Assembly (NCBI GenBank): GCA_019400425.1 | Contig: JAFREE010000014.1 | Span: 62,001-126,000, forward strand | Reading direction: 5' to 3' | Source: Hymenochaete sp. R1 | Lineage: Eukaryota; Basidiomycota; Agaricomycetes; Hymenochaetales; Hymenochaetaceae | DNA length: 64,000 nt | Position numbers and translations under genes: made by a program | Shown: positions 1 through 13,788 of the stretch, one piece after another | How the letters are laid out: each line of letters opens with the position of its first letter | Numbering within the stretch: position 1 is the stretch's first letter | The notes under the pieces: model-generated | The model's input: only the letters and a program-made list of their open reading frames with translations | The model's database searches: none | What the model was told of the DNA's origin: nothing

Positions 1-3000
1 GATCACACCATTTGTCTGTGAGATTTGGCGCTCATCATGGTTGATTTCAGCCCCTCCGCCTGTCAGCAAATATGTGATCCAATGTGTGAAAGAGATCATC
101 AACGGCGAGAACGAAGTCTCGAGGGGAGATTTCAACTCTTCGGAAATGTTACCAAGCTCTGGCCAGGGATTACTTCGACCAACTGCACCTCCAGAGGAAA
201 GGATACAGCAGCTTACAGATATGGGTTTCGGAAGAGCCGCAGCCGTGCGGGCTTTAACGAGGACGAACAATAATGTTAGCTTCGCGACAGAGTTCCTCCT
301 TGCCAATCCATTTGACCCTGCCGACGAAGCCCCTACTCCCGCCGCACCCGCCGAGCCTGCTGAGCCCGCCGCTGCCGCTGCTCCAGAGCCGGTAAACAGT
401 CAGGGCGCGAACACGACGATAGCGAGCACAGATACGGGAGAACATGTCTCTGAGTCTGCTATGGAAACAGACGAAACTCAACCGGAACCTGCAGCACCGC
501 AGCCGGAAGAACCGCCAGTCGAGTCCAAGGGCACCGTTGAAGAGCGAAGAATGGAGTTAGATGGCGTGCGTGAGGAACTGATGGTCGACATTGCACCACT
601 TGCTCTCAGGCTCGCAGACGCTCACCCAGCGTTAATATTCGACGTCAGACATGCGTTCATGGCGACGGGGACGCAAGAGTATCAGCCAGCGGCTATTCGA
701 GGTGTTATAAGCGACATCCAGAAATTCTCCCCAACTGCGTATGATATCCAGGAGGAACCGTTGTCCGTGAGATGTCGATTGCTTGCGCTCATGCTCACGG
801 ACTCGCCGAAGGATGTCTTGAGGGAGACTGGTAACGAAGGGAAAGACTTGATGGACACTCTGCATGCTCTGTTACTTTCGCAACCCATCGGCATAGACAA
901 GGACCAACCGCTGCCGAAATGGTTATCTGCTCTGCTACTTGCCATGGAGTCGCTGTTGGTCTTGGCTGAAGCACCCAAGCAGGTAGCCACAGTGCTTGCA
1001 GACCAACCTATTACTATCTCAGAGCTCTTTGCGGGACCGTCGTACACCGAGGCACGCTCGACGTTGTTTGAATTATGCTTGCAGTTGCTCGGGATTCAGA
1101 GTCTGCCTCGTGATGAATTGCTTGCCTCATTACGCATAGTTGTACAACTCACGCGAGACTACGACTTCGCGCAACAATTTATCAAACGTGAAGGCGTGCC
1201 TCTCCTCCTTCAACGCGTCACAGGACCCTCCGAAGATGCGACCAGTCCAGGGTTTCAGTCTCATATCGCTATAATCCTTCGACACCTCGTTGAGGACAAG
1301 ACGGTTGTCCGCTTGGCCATGAAGCAAGAAATCACGCGCCTATTTCCTCGCAACAAGACGTTGGATCTCATGACCTATGTTCGCAATGCCCAAGGTTTAG
1401 CAGCGCGTGACCCTCGTGTGTTTGTAGATGCGACAAAGGAATTGTGCGCGTTGGCTCAACCAGATGTTCCAAACTATCAAGTCACGCTGAAGTCTGTGGA
1501 CACTGAGAATCAAACGGCGGAAGAAGGAAAGAGTGCTGGAGACTCAGGGGTGCAAATGCAAGTTGACAGTCCGACGACACCTGCAACTTCGTCCGCGGGC
1601 CTCCTAGAACCGGTCATCCATTATATGATTGAGGAGCTTATGCGCGTTGGAAAAGAAGCTGAGGCGGCGTCGCAGGACGTGAAAGAAGGAGCGCCAAATA
1701 AAGAATCGACTATAGCCGTGGGCATGAGTACATCTGGCACGAAAGATGAGTCTGCGGCAAAAGCCCCCGAGAACGATTCGGACACGAAAGAGCCTGAGAC
1801 GGCGAAGAATAGCCAGGATGCGCACTTTTACGCATGTTTCCTCATGAAGTGCCTTTCTGAATTGCTCTTCTCTTACGAACAGTGCAAAGTTGTGTTCTTA
1901 ACCTACCCCAAGAAGCTCTCACAAGTCCCACACAACAAGGACGTCTTCGCCAGGTCCAAGTCGGCAGTACTCAACTTCTTGTTGTCCGAGATTGTCACGT
2001 ACGGTCCGTTCACGGCGGAGACGAAGGCGGATGATCGGCGAAAGGAATCTTTCTGCTCCGAGGCGATTCAGGTCATCGTTTCGCTCTGCGCTAACGGCTC
2101 AGGGACTCGCGACCCGGCGAGCTCTCTTCCTGACATCACGTCGATCCGTAAGCTAGTGCTGGAGTCGACGAGTCGTGCAATGAAAGACTCCGCGAGCACC
2201 GAAGCAATAGACATAAGGTTCGGGAAGATTATGGGATTGTCGGACTTGTGCAACAAGCTCTTGGCTTTCCGGATTGATCATGGGTCCTCGACAAAAGCCG
2301 CGGATGAGTCGCCGATGCATATCGCGAAGATCATGTTGGAGAAGAACTTCGTTGCAACGTTGACGAATGTTCTGACTGACATTGACTTGAGCTACCCGAA
2401 TATACGAAATTTGATTACATCTGTGCTCAGACCCCTCGAGTACCTGTAAGTGTAATTAATTTGACTCCGTTTTTTTATGATAGCAAACTTATAACCCATC
2501 GTAGGACAAAGGTTGCGATTAAGATGGGTCGCTCGGACAAGTCGAAGGAGGGTACAGATAAGAAGAGCGTCAGCTCGACTTCTGTTTCTTCCGAAGACGA
2601 GGACGAAGATACTGATGAAGACGCAGTGATGGAGGAGATAGAGGCGGGAGATAGAGAGGAGACCCCTGATCTTTATCGCAATTCGTCGTTGGGGATGTAC
2701 GCTGGCGTATGTTCTTCTATTACTCGTATTACTCGTTGTTGTTGATCATGCACACAGGAGATGGAGGAGAACCAGTATGACGAGGATGAGGACGACGAGA
2801 TGGACGAAGACGACGAGATCGATGAAGAAGAGGACATGGACTACGACGAGTCGGGCTCCGAAGATTCATCTCAGACGCGACCTGATGAGAGCGAAGAAAT
2901 TGAAGAAGCTCTTGCTGGAGGTGAGATTGAGGGCCCAACGGATGGATGGGAAGATGTTGATGAGGACATGGATAATGACGAGGAAGGCGACGAGGACGAG

Positions 3001-6000
3001 GATGACCTCGATGATGAAGACAATGATGAAGATGAAATCATGTGGGAAGTGAGTCGGCAATGTAACGTGATCCAAACGACGACTGACTGTTAGAAAGGGT
3101 GGAATGGATAACAATCCTGGTGGAGGCCTTTTAGGAAACGAAAGGGATGATGACGATGATGACGACGATGACGATGACGAAGGAAACGATGACGCATTGG
3201 TGGATGGTGACGATCAAACCGGCGACGACGAGATCGATATGTTCTCTGCCGCTGATGAGTTAGTGTATCATTTGAATACTAGGGAATGTTTGCTAACCGA
3301 TTTTTTGTTCTTACAGGCTCGCTGGTGACTTCGGGGATATGGAACAGGGAGACCAATTCATTCCAATGGACTTGCCCTTCATTGGACGACCGCCTCCTCG
3401 AGGCACACGTGCCCCTCCCGGCTTTGGCGCCAGTCGTCTCTTCATGAACGGAGCGCCCGTTGGCGGTGTGCGAGGTGAGTTCTAATATTCTTTTTGTGAC
3501 AAAGTTCTTATTTTTTTGCACTAGACGACGATTCCCAGGTCTTTGGAAGGACTCGCTATAACTTACCAACCAACTCTGACGCTTTGACTCACCCTCTTCT
3601 AGTCGACAGCGGAAATGCACCGACACCAGGTATTCCCTCACGCCTCGCCCCGAACCGCCGCATTCGCAACGGTGGGATTCCTGGAAACCCTTACAACGAC
3701 GTCCTGCACACGATTGAAGAGCTCATTGGTGGCGGCGCTATGCAGCTCGTTCAGGAGCTCATGAATCGCACGGGTGGATCTTTCAGTGGAAATATCATCG
3801 GTGATATCCAGCTTTCTATCCCCCCTGGTGCACCAGGCGCAGGTGGGATGCTTGTTGACCGCGCGGTTGGACGACCGGGACGAGGTGGTGTCACTGCTTC
3901 TGTTCGCGTTAGGGATGCGCGTTCAGGCGATCAGCGTGGAGAGTCTCCGGATTTTTCGCCCCTTCAGACTTTGCAGAGATGGACGGAGGAAGCAAAGATA
4001 TCGCATGGCAAACATTTGCAGCAGCGTATGCAATATCTCTGCAACCACGTCGTTCTTGCTTTGCTTCCCGAAGCTCGAGAAGCAGCTAGAATAGCCAAGG
4101 AGAAGGAGGAAAGGGAAGGGAAGGAACGTGCTGAGAAGGAGAAAGCTGAGAAAGAGGCTGCGGAAAAGGAGGCCGCCGAAAAGAAAACTAAGGAGGAGGC
4201 TGAGAAAGTTGAGAAAGAGGCCAAGGAAGCTGCGGATAGGGAGGCCGTCGCCACTACGGCAATAGAGACTGAACCACAAGCTCAGGTAGCTGAGACACAG
4301 GTCAGCGAAGAGGTGGCTCAAACCCAAGGGGACGAAGATACAGAGATGGCCGATGAACCCTCTACTACGGAAGGCGAACCTACTGCAGGTCCATCGGGAG
4401 AAGGCCAAGCTCCGGCACCCCAGCGGGTCGTCATCTCTATCAATGGCAATGATGTCGACATCACGGATACGGGCATTGACCCAACATTCTTGGAAGCACT
4501 CCCAGACGACATGCGTGAAGAAGTGCTCAATCAACATTTTAGAGAACAAAGGTCGAGCCAAGTGGATCAGACTGCTGAGTCCCAGATCAGTCCTGAATTC
4601 CTAAGCGCACTGCCGCCAGAGATCAGGGCTGAAATTTTGCGCGAAGAACGTCTTGAGAGGAGCAGGCAGGAGCGAAATGAAGGTGACGATGCTGGCCCAG
4701 CAGATATGGGCGCCGCAGACTTCATCGCCAGCCTTGATCCTCAACTTCGTCAAGTTGTACTCCTTGACTCTGATGAAGGTATTCTACAGACGCTTCCTTC
4801 GCACATGGTTGCTGAAGCAGGTAGCTATCGTGGCGGCTCGCTTCATGTAAGGCAACGTAGCCCTCGACCTGTCGCTCCTCCTGCAGGTGCTTCTTCGACA
4901 TCCCGTAAGACACCGCAAGTCCGTGATGCTATCCAACTTCTTGAGAGGCAAGGAATTACCGCACTGGTTCGCCTCCTTTTCTTCCCACAGCTATCTCGGA
5001 AGACAATCCTGCACAAAGTTCTCCTTAATCTGTGCGAAAACTCGAAGTCAAGGACTGAACTCTTCAATGTGCTTTTGAGCATTCTGCAAGATGGAACCGG
5101 CGATATCGCGTCGGTCGACAAGAGCTTCTCTCAGTTGACGGTACGAACTGGAAAGGCCCCAGCCACTCCAGCGAAGGGGACAGGCAAACAGAAAGAATCG
5201 AGCCTTTCGATGACATCTCATATCGTGCCTAATGAAGTACCTCCAGACTTGGTTGCTCAACGCTGCTTGGATGCCCTGACGTTCATCGTTGGTTCCAACG
5301 AGCTCTCATCCTTATTTTTCCTCACTGAGCATGAGTTGCCCGCGGGCTTGAGGAAGAGTGTGGGGAAGAAAGGCAAGGGTAAAGAGAAACAGGCGTCGCA
5401 ATCTCATTACCCGATCGTGTTGCTTCTGGGTCTTTTGGACCGTCAAACATTGTTAAAGACCCCACCGATCATGGAATCGACAGCAGGGCTTCTCGACGCG
5501 GTTACCCGTCCTTTGGCCGCCCTGAAAAAGGATTCGAAGTCTACGCCGACCCAACCAGAGCCACCAGCGAATCAGTCGGCGAGTGCAAGTCGACCTGCGG
5601 AGAGCGGCGAAGCTGCCGCCCCAGCTCCCACCGAAGGAACAACAGGTACGTCTTCATGCATTCAATAATCGAAACAGAGAAAAAACTTACATCTACGTAG
5701 CATCAGCGACAAGTGCTCCAGCAGCCTCTACGGCAACAAGCGGGCCTTCGACAACTGTTGAGACCGTGGAAGAGAAGATTCTTCTCGCAAATCCTCCGCA
5801 AATACCTCACCCTGCCTTAAGGTCGATCGTCAATATCCTAGCTGTAGGAGAATGCTCAGGAAGGACATTCCAGCACACGCTCGCTCTCATCCTACACTTA
5901 GGATTTCTTCCAGATGCCCGTGATATCATCGCTCACGAGTTGAAGCTCAAAGCCCATGATTTTGGCAATAACCTATCACGAGATCTCGATGATCTTATTT

Positions 6001-7823
6001 CCGCTGTGTTCAAAACCCAGGGTCCGGATGAACTTCCACCTTCGATCGTTTCCCGATTCTCTCCCGCGTCATCGGACCAAGCGAAATTGCTCCGAGTTCT
6101 GAAGACTATCGACTACATGTTTTCGAAGGCCGGAGGAGGCGGCAACGAAGCTGAAGAACAGAATGTACGCGAGATATACGAGACTTTCCGGTTCACGGCT
6201 TTGTGGAAGAAACTCGGCGAATGCCTTGCAGTCGTAGAAAACAAGACCGACGTTGAACATATCGCAACTATCTTATTACCTCTAATCGAATCCTTGATGG
6301 TTGTGTGCAGAAACGTCGGATCCAAGTCCTCAACCGGGGTCCCGGTAATGCCGGGCTCGCCCCGGTCACCCATTATGTCCGAACAATCCGTAGACGACCT
6401 TTTCGTTCAGTTCACTGATGATCACCGCAAGATCCTGAATCTAATGGTCCGGAATAACCCATCTCTCATGTCGGGTTCTTTCGCTCTGTTAGTGAAAAAT
6501 CCTAGGGTTCTGGACTTCGACAACAAGCGAAACTATTTCAACCAGCAGTTGCATAAGCGCCCTTATCCGAGGGAGCACTATGGATCGCTACCTGTCAACG
6601 TGCGTCGTGCTCGTGTCTTCGAAGACAGTTTCCATGCCTTTCAGCACAAGACTGGTGACCAAGTGAAGTACGGGAAGTTGAGCGTACGATTTTATGCGGA
6701 GGAGGGTGTTGATGCCGGAGGAGTGACGCGAGAGTGGTTCCAAATCCTCGCTCGTCAAATGTTCAACCCTAATTATGCCCTCTTTGAACCTTGTGCGGCG
6801 GACCGACAAACGTACCAGCCAAATCGTGCCTCGGAGATCAACCCTGATCATCTTTCGTACTTCAAATTTGTTGGGAGAGTCATTGGGAAGGCAATTTACG
6901 ACGGACGTCTCATGGATGCTCACTTCGCTCGAAGTCTGTATCGTCAACTCCTCGGTAAACGAGTTGACTACCGCGACGTCGAATGGGTGGACCCGGAGTA
7001 TTACAAGTCACTGTGCTGGATTCTGGAGAACGACCCGACTGTCCTTGATTTGACTTTCATCACGGAGGTCGATGAGGTATGGAACTTTGATTTTGTCTTT
7101 TGTCTGCTACTGATTCAACTTTTAAAGTTCGGAGAGCATGCTATTATCCCTTTGAAAGAGAATGGCGCGCATACCCTGGTAACAATGGAAAATAGGAAAG
7201 AATACGTGCAGTTATCCGCACAGTATCGCCTCTCTACGTCAATCGCCAAGCAGATCGAAAGTCTACTGTCTGGCTTTTATGAGATTATTCCTAAGGATTT
7301 GATCTCAATAGTAAGCTGTTTAAGCCCTCATCTCACCTTTCTTTTGCGACTGATATGGATCTCCTAGTTCAATGAACAAGAGGTTGAATTACTCATCTCT
7401 GGAACCCCTGATATCGATATCGACGAATGGAGGGGATCAACAGAATATCACGGGTACTCGAGTTCCGATCCCGTTATCGTCTGGTGGTGGAGAGCTCTCA
7501 AATCTTTCAACCGTGACGAGCGTGCCAAGGTTCTCAGTTTTGCTACCGGAACGACACGCGTTCCTCTCGGTGGCTTTGGCGAGCTCCAGGGTGTCCAGGG
7601 CGTCCAGCGATTTTCTATTCATCGAGCTTATGGAGGTACAGATCGGTTACCCCAAGCACACACTTGTGCGTTCACTTTCTTCGCTATAATCTACAATAGA
7701 CTGACTAACTCCCCTTCAGGTTTCAATCAAATTGATCTGCCTCAGTACTCATCATATGAAAAGCTTCGACAACAGTTACTTCTTGCGATTAGTGAAGGAG
7801 GGGAAGGGTTTGGATTTGCATAG
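1..7823 (+). CDS. TOM1: HUWE1/Tom1-type HECT E3 ubiquitin ligase, 5' end outside window
   Basis: This is the C-terminal part of a giant HECT ubiquitin-protein ligase; 2445 codons are visible and the frame is open to base 2. Exons: <1-2445, 2505-2706, 2758-3048, 3098-3258, 3317-3474, 3525-5645, 5701-7076, 7128-7310, 7368-7665, 7720-7823; together they stay in frame. Domains in visible numbering: a UBA (about 66-101, [12 protein letters not shown]), a very acidic stretch (about 820-1080), a charged Glu/Lys/Ala coil, two tandem UBM-like ubiquitin-binding motifs near 1400-1450 ([17 protein letters not shown] and [17 protein letters not shown]), and a HECT domain from about 2090. The catalytic cysteine is residue 2412 (HTCFN), 33 residues before the end, as expected for HECT enzymes. 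Its codon is split by the last intron. For intron 3 the first acceptor (3091-3093) leads to a stop; AG at 3096-3097 restores the frame. Known relatives act in nuclear protein and histone quality control. Confidence 0.95.
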
Positions 7824-8865
7824 TTACTTCAACGCATTTGCTTTCGTCGTGTCATGCATTTTGCACTGTAAAACACCATCATGTCACATAGATTTCACAA
7901 TAAGCTGTTATAATGTTATGATAAATAGTTTTGCTGTCTTCGCAAAATGGCCCATCCCCAATCGAGACTTGCCTGCCTCATCTTCCGGTTCTGACCTTGA
8001 GTCAATGCGGCTCAAGGCAGGCAACGAACACTAATTTTTCTTGCTTTGGGAGAGAAACGTAATTAGAAGGCAACAAAGAAAATTAACGGAACCTCGCTGA
8101 TGCGGTAGCACGGGTCGAACAAGCGTCCTTTTTACTTTTTACAGGCGTGCGCGTGAGTGACTGGCCTGAGAAGGATGGTGGGTGTTGCGGACACCGAGCA
8201 CCACGTCGATAATTAGCATACCACACGAGAAGACATCATTACAGCAAACAAGACCCCGAAGAAGTAGTTTCCAGGAAACTACGCTCCGTTAGTTGATGAC
8301 TTCAGCATTGAACGGCTTACGAGACCCATCACTGCGGCTCCAACGTCTCAAATATGACGAATTTTGCTGGATGCTGGGAAAAGCATCGAGAAGGTTGATG
8401 TTTTATCTCTGTCAATATCCATGTAGAGAGCCGAAGCAACTCAGAGAAACGAAATCATTGTCCACAGTGGCAAGAGTATGTAAAGACAATGCACAGGGAA
8501 AGGAAGGAAACCTCGACGAATCTGCAACGAAGAGGTCCATTGGATTCGAACTTAAACAAAGCGATGGCCGTACAGGACTGAGGACAATCGGGCGAAAGCA
8601 TCGCTGTTGCTTATTATATAAACAAGCGTAGTTACCGAATCAGAGCACCTTTCAGACAGTTGCCGAAAGATGTTATTGGCCAGCAGCCAATGTACTAAGC
8701 GTAGCTGCCCCACCAATAGTTGAGAAAGCTCGCTTCCATCAACTATCCTAAGGAGCGAGATGTAGGACTGTCTGCCAAGCGGGGACCGATGTGTCGGAGT
8801 GGGTAAGAGAACCCCTGGGGTTGGTCAATCAATGCACTACTATCCAGATGGACCGCACGATGATG
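7824..8865. other. Intergenic, tail-to-tail between the HECT ligase and UPF2
   Basis: Two converging genes end here, so it should hold both 3' UTRs. No convincing coding sequence was seen; a 112-codon open frame at 8293-8631 has no recognisable motif. A 10-bp inverted repeat (7969-7978 with 8015-8024) overlaps a second 7-bp hairpin (7995-8001 with 8011-8017). Confidence 0.5.
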
Positions 8866-11800
8866 CTATCCAGCTAAGCGTATCTTTACAGGCCCAGTTC
8901 TTGTTCGCGCATCCATAGCTAGACTAATATTCAGACAGAAAAAAGCAAATTTGCTGATAGTCTGACCTTTCATTTCCTCGGTTTCTTCGCGCTTTTCATA
9001 GTTGAGGACCAGTTGTTTAAGTTGCTGTTGCTCAACTTTATCTTGCATCTGAGCTGTCCGAGTGTGAGTAGCCAGGGCTGTATCCGAAGGAATCGAAATG
9101 TTCTTTGCCTGGAATAGATATTAGACGAGGGAAGAAATTCATACAGGAAGAATGTACCTGCTGCTTGTTCCCTTTCTTTGTGAGAAACATAAATTTCATG
9201 GTCTCGGGACCCAGTGACGCGGCCTCGTCGGAAGTAAACCCGTCGTCAGCACTCTCATTCTTCTTCTTCCGCAAGGTCCCGGGAATGGCTGCAGTATCCC
9301 ACATGGCTTGGGCAGTACGTCTGTCGACCTTTCTGGACTCAGCGGACGAGTCAGTGACCATCTTTGCCAGTTCCTTTGCAAAGTCATTATCGTCTTCTTC
9401 GGTTGGACCTTGATGTTCATGATTGCTAAGCACGACAAGAGTGTCGGGAGACGTTGGGCGGTCTGAAGCCTTTGACAGATTGATTATCCTCTATGCGATC
9501 TTACGAATATGTAACACTCACCAATGAATCAGACTGCGCGTCAGTATTATCCTCCTCCTCGTCATCTGACCTTCTGCGGTTCTCATCCTGGCCTTCGTCG
9601 CTTTCTTCACCGCTGTCGTCTCCCTCGGCTTCATTCACTAAGATAAACTTTGATTAAAGCGACACCTCAAGTCCCCAAGTAAAGTGTGACATACTGGCGG
9701 ATTGCGATTCTTGAGCAACCAATTCCTCTACAGCCCTAACTGCAGTTTCAATATCCCTGGATCGAACAATCTCGGGTCTTATGGCCTACAAAGGATAAGT
9801 CGAAAAAATGAATAACAGAAGTTCAAACCAACCTCCAAGGTGTCTTCTAACATAAACTCAATGTCCATAGGCAGTTTCTCTTTGGTGAAAATATAGAACT
9901 TGCACGACATTAGCGAAGCCGTTATAGCTTTGATGAAGAGCGGCACCCACCTGGAAGAATACTAGGAAATTGTCCAGTTTTGTCTTCTGACTACCCTTGT
10001 CGAAGCACATCCCACAAGTGTCTAAAAGAACGCATACAAGCCTAATGCGGAAGAAGTCGTCCGGCATGTCAATTGGGCAATTCTGTCCAGGCAGAGCACG
10101 ACCATCGGCTAATGTAAAATTATGACAATCGCCTAAACAGCGAAATAACAATAAAAACGCACGATGTCCAAATGTTAGAAGAGTCCAAAGCGTATCGAAT
10201 ATTATCCCCGAAGATACAAGGCGATAAATATATAATTCCCCGAGATACTTAATCGTTGAAACCCGTCTTTGATTGGCCTTATAAGCATTGGACTCAAGTC
10301 CCAATTTGATATCTTCCATGACTTGGTCAACGACGGAGATCGTGAATTCGGGATAATAGCGTATGAGGTCGTAAGCAAGCATCGCAAGTAATGCAACGCT
10401 ACTATACTTGATTTTCCACGGTTTAGTGAATACGTTATGTAGAGAACGGACAAGCTCCGGATCATCCCAGTGAAGCTTGCGAAGTAGCCGGAGAACCTTG
10501 TCAATCGTCTTCTTTGAGAGCACGTCATAGATAAGATGACGGATGAAAAGCTCCATAGGGGTCCGCTCTTTCTCCTGAAGGGGTGCTCGCTCGGGAGGGT
10601 TACACTATAATCATTATTAAAAAAAAACCCCAAAGATTATGCCTCCATACGTACATGGTAATAAGCATTTTCCAGCATCATTGTTTGTCTTGCATCGAGG
10701 TGCTGTAGACTCTGTTTCCGACGCATAAGTTCGATCTGCCAAATTTTGTTAACGCCAGATGCTCTCCGATAAAGATAGATCCATATATACCATCGTTGCA
10801 AACCTGCTTTTCGTTTCATTGCTCCGCAGAAGATATCTGCCGCATCCTTCCAGAAGCATAGCGAAATTATCTATATTTGCTCCCGTGAAATTATCGAGGC
10901 ATACTTTGAACATATGCAAGATCACATGCGTCGGTACCACTCCAAACTTCGTGAGATTAGAAAGGAAGACTAGGTTCTGCCCGGAGTCAGAAAAAGCTTC
11001 ATAAGTGTCGTAACGCATACCTTCTGTCGCACTTCCGACAATTCCTTGACATTCTTCTTACGTTGCAAATATCGAAACTCCTCGTCCAGCTGACACGTTC
11101 AGTGAGCGAGGTGACTTGAAAATCAACCAACAACTTACTGCGATGACGAGATCTTGGCCAATATCCGGCATATATCTGCTCAGTGTTGCGACTAAGCGAG
11201 AATAGTGAGGAAGCAAGTCGATCCTGTTCTTGGGAACTTGCGTCATAAACTGGAGGACTGATGATTAGTTTGATAAGCGATAGTTCAAAGATGAGCCTCA
11301 GCGAACCTTCACAAGTCGCTTTCGAGCGGCCTTCGAATTCAGAAACGTGAACTCTACGGCGGCGGAGTCAATCAGCGAGCGATTGATGCAGTCGGGTAAA
11401 CGAGCAAGTAGAGCGGTCAAAAGCTGTGAAGGACCCTGCGGGGTCAATGCAGGAGACTGAACGGGAGAGGCCAATTTGGGAGGTGATGGGACCGGAGTCG
11501 CAATGCTGCAATTAAAAATCCAGATGAGAAGGAAAGATAGCACCAATAAAATGCCTCTCATCTACGTACTCTTCGTCCGAGTCCTCGTCGGAAGTCTTGC
11601 CATTCGTCAAGTGTGGTGGCCCCCTAGCCTTCTCACCTAGTTCAAGCCTCTTAAGCTCCGACTCTAGTTCTTGGGTCTCAATTTCTTCCAATTGTTTCCG
11701 AGCTTCCTCGTCTTCTTCACTTCCTTCAAGATCAGCATTACTTTTCTCTACTTCGCCTTCTACCCCTTTCTCATCGAGTCCCAGTACGGATTTCGGCACA

Positions 11801-13252
11801 AAATCGCGGAGATCTTGGATATCTTCAAAGAATCGTCGCTCCTCCTCGTCTTCCCATTTTCCGCCGCTCGAGTCAATATCATCATGCAGCGAATCAACGC
11901 CTTTCGACGTAAGAGTAATAGATTCGGGATCTGGAGCCGCAGTAACTAAGGTCGGCATCGATAAATTCAATAGTTCAGAGAGTCTGTTAGAAGTAAATAT
12001 CCGATCGAAAACTAGCAAAAGGGAATTACTGTACGTTTGGCAGCTAGAAAGTAGTTTCTCGTAGGTTTTGGCCATTTTCTCGTATGTTTGCTGGCGATCC
12101 TCAAATATTTCGCCAGATCTGATATACGCTTCGTGGTTTTTCCTATCTTGATCTTGCAACCTCTATTGAATAGCGATGAGCATGCGCTTTTGCATAGGAT
12201 GAGATGCAAGAGACATACCTTATGTTCAATCACAAGTTTCTTCGACACATTCTCGAAGTAACCTTCACACATTCTCTTGAATCTAGATCGTATGTCCTTC
12301 TCCACCAGCTCATCCGTTTCTTCTTCAAAATTCAAAGGTGGAAATGCTTGATCTGTACCAGAGCCTGGAATAATTCCGAGGAACGCTCGACTATATGACT
12401 TTAGGAATGTTGACAACAAGGGCAAGGAAGACAGTGCGGGATCATTCGATAGCTATCAAGCCGATTAACGATGAATGGCTAGTTTTCAAAAATAAATGAT
12501 TCTCACAAGGTCCTTTATTGCCCTCATAATCCATTCTCCACCACTTCTATTTGGTCCATCTCTAATGATTCCGACAAGTGCCAATTCAGAGCACACACGC
12601 AGGATGGGCCTCTGACGAGAGATTCGAGAAGCATCCTCCTTATCCTTCTGCTCAGCAGAAGCAACAGCGGCGTTGACCGCGTTGGGCTGAGTCGAAGATA
12701 TGTTGCCCTGCACAGAGACCTTAGGGGCGGGAGCCAGGGCAATACCGAGCTGCGCGACCAATGCGGGAGTAAAAGCTTTAGGAAATCTGCGATGCAATGC
12801 AGATATGATCTTGTCAATTCGTTCAAGTTAGCATAGGGATGGATGGATGCACAGAAAAGATCCGTACCTCAACAGCACTCCAAACATCTCTATCCGTCTT
12901 GCAACGGCCCGCTCCTTCAATAGTTGCTCCTGGAAGCTCGTCTACGTATTTCTCCAGGGACAATGATACAATGTCCTTCATGAGTTGATCACTGTTGTCC
13001 TGGGCCAACGACTGACGTAGACGTTTTAAGAATGCGGTGTGCCTCTTCAAGGAAGAGTCCAAGGATTTGGACAAAACTGTGCAAGAAATGCGTCGATACT
13101 TCGTCATTTACGTCACAAACCAAGACGAAAGACCGACCTTCATCCTTGTCGCCGGTGTTGAGTGCCTTCAGGGCCCGTCTGCGGTTAAGACGAATGTTCT
13201 CCTCATCCTCCCTCCCATTCGGCCCTGTTGTATTTGCCACATCCATTAACAT
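8866..13252 (-). CDS. NMD2: UPF2/NMD2, nonsense-mediated mRNA decay factor
   Basis: Upf2 bridges Upf1 to Upf3 and the exon junction complex during nonsense-mediated decay, in the cytoplasm and at the nuclear periphery. The model has 18 exons, listed 5' to 3': 13138-13252, 12868-13076, 12507-12809, 12219-12452, 11570-12162, 11307-11505, 11139-11249, 11021-11089, 10791-10976, 10655-10735, 10163-10604, 9951-10108, 9833-9898, 9785-9695, 9522-9637, 9158-9469, 8967-9108, 8866-8918. They sum to 3480 nt, giving 1159 residues, between yeast and human Upf2 in size. MIF4G-type helical repeats fill the N-terminal two thirds; characteristic stretches are LDARQTMMLENAYYH, CNPPER and FFRIRLVCVLLDTCG. An acidic Glu/Asp linker follows, then the Upf1-binding region with FMFLTKKGNKQQ near residue 1090. 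The start is the first ATG of a frame that reads directly into the conserved region; a second ATG lies two codons later. The last intron uses the second of two close AGs (after 8919), because the first gives an immediate stop. Confidence 0.95.
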
Positions 13253-13788
13253 GTCGAAGTCAAGAAGATGCGGGGGATGGTTGTGTCGCTCTTGCAGTTG
13301 TAAAATAGAGCCTTATGCCACGAGTAAATATAATTATTAAGTTTCACTCGGCAGAGACACGAGCCCTTCCACCTACAGCTAAAAGTTCGACCGCTCGCGA
13401 TCTTCGGTGCTATGATCTAGTTCATTGATACTTGAATGCCACAATAAACTCGAAGGACCGAATGTAAATGGATTCGGAGATGTTTATAACGATTGAAACA
13501 GAAGTACGGTAAAGATGCTGGTAAGAGTCGAAGAGTGTACGAACTGGCTCTGATTGAGGTGCTCATGAACATCGTCGACTCCAGCTTACCAAATGCGGGT
13601 CCACTGTATTCCCAAAATCAAAACCTCACGTTACACACCACACCCACACCCGTCACTTAGAATGACCCTCTGACTCATTGTACAACAAGGCAATAGTACT
13701 ATAGAAATTGGATGCACGCTAGAGCACATACGTGACAGCGACATAGAAATCGGTCTCTAAGAAACTCAACCAACCAGTAAACCTCTCA
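13253..13788. other. Intergenic between UPF2 and the Rrp17-like gene
   Basis: This should hold the UPF2 promoter and the 3' UTR of the Rrp17-like gene, which is transcribed in the same direction. No open frame with recognisable content was seen on either strand. Confidence 0.45.

Noticed and set aside
3094..3112. Apparent in-frame stop in the HECT ligase exon 4
   Set aside because: It is explained by use of the next AG four bases downstream; the rest of the gene is intact.
3923..4561. A 212-codon minus-strand open frame
   Set aside because: It is antisense to the Glu/Lys/Ala-rich coding part of the HECT ligase; its Leu/Phe/Ser-rich content is the mirror of that codon bias.
8293..8631. A 112-codon plus-strand open frame between two converging genes
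   Set aside because: No motif, no splice or promoter support, and located where 3' UTRs are expected.
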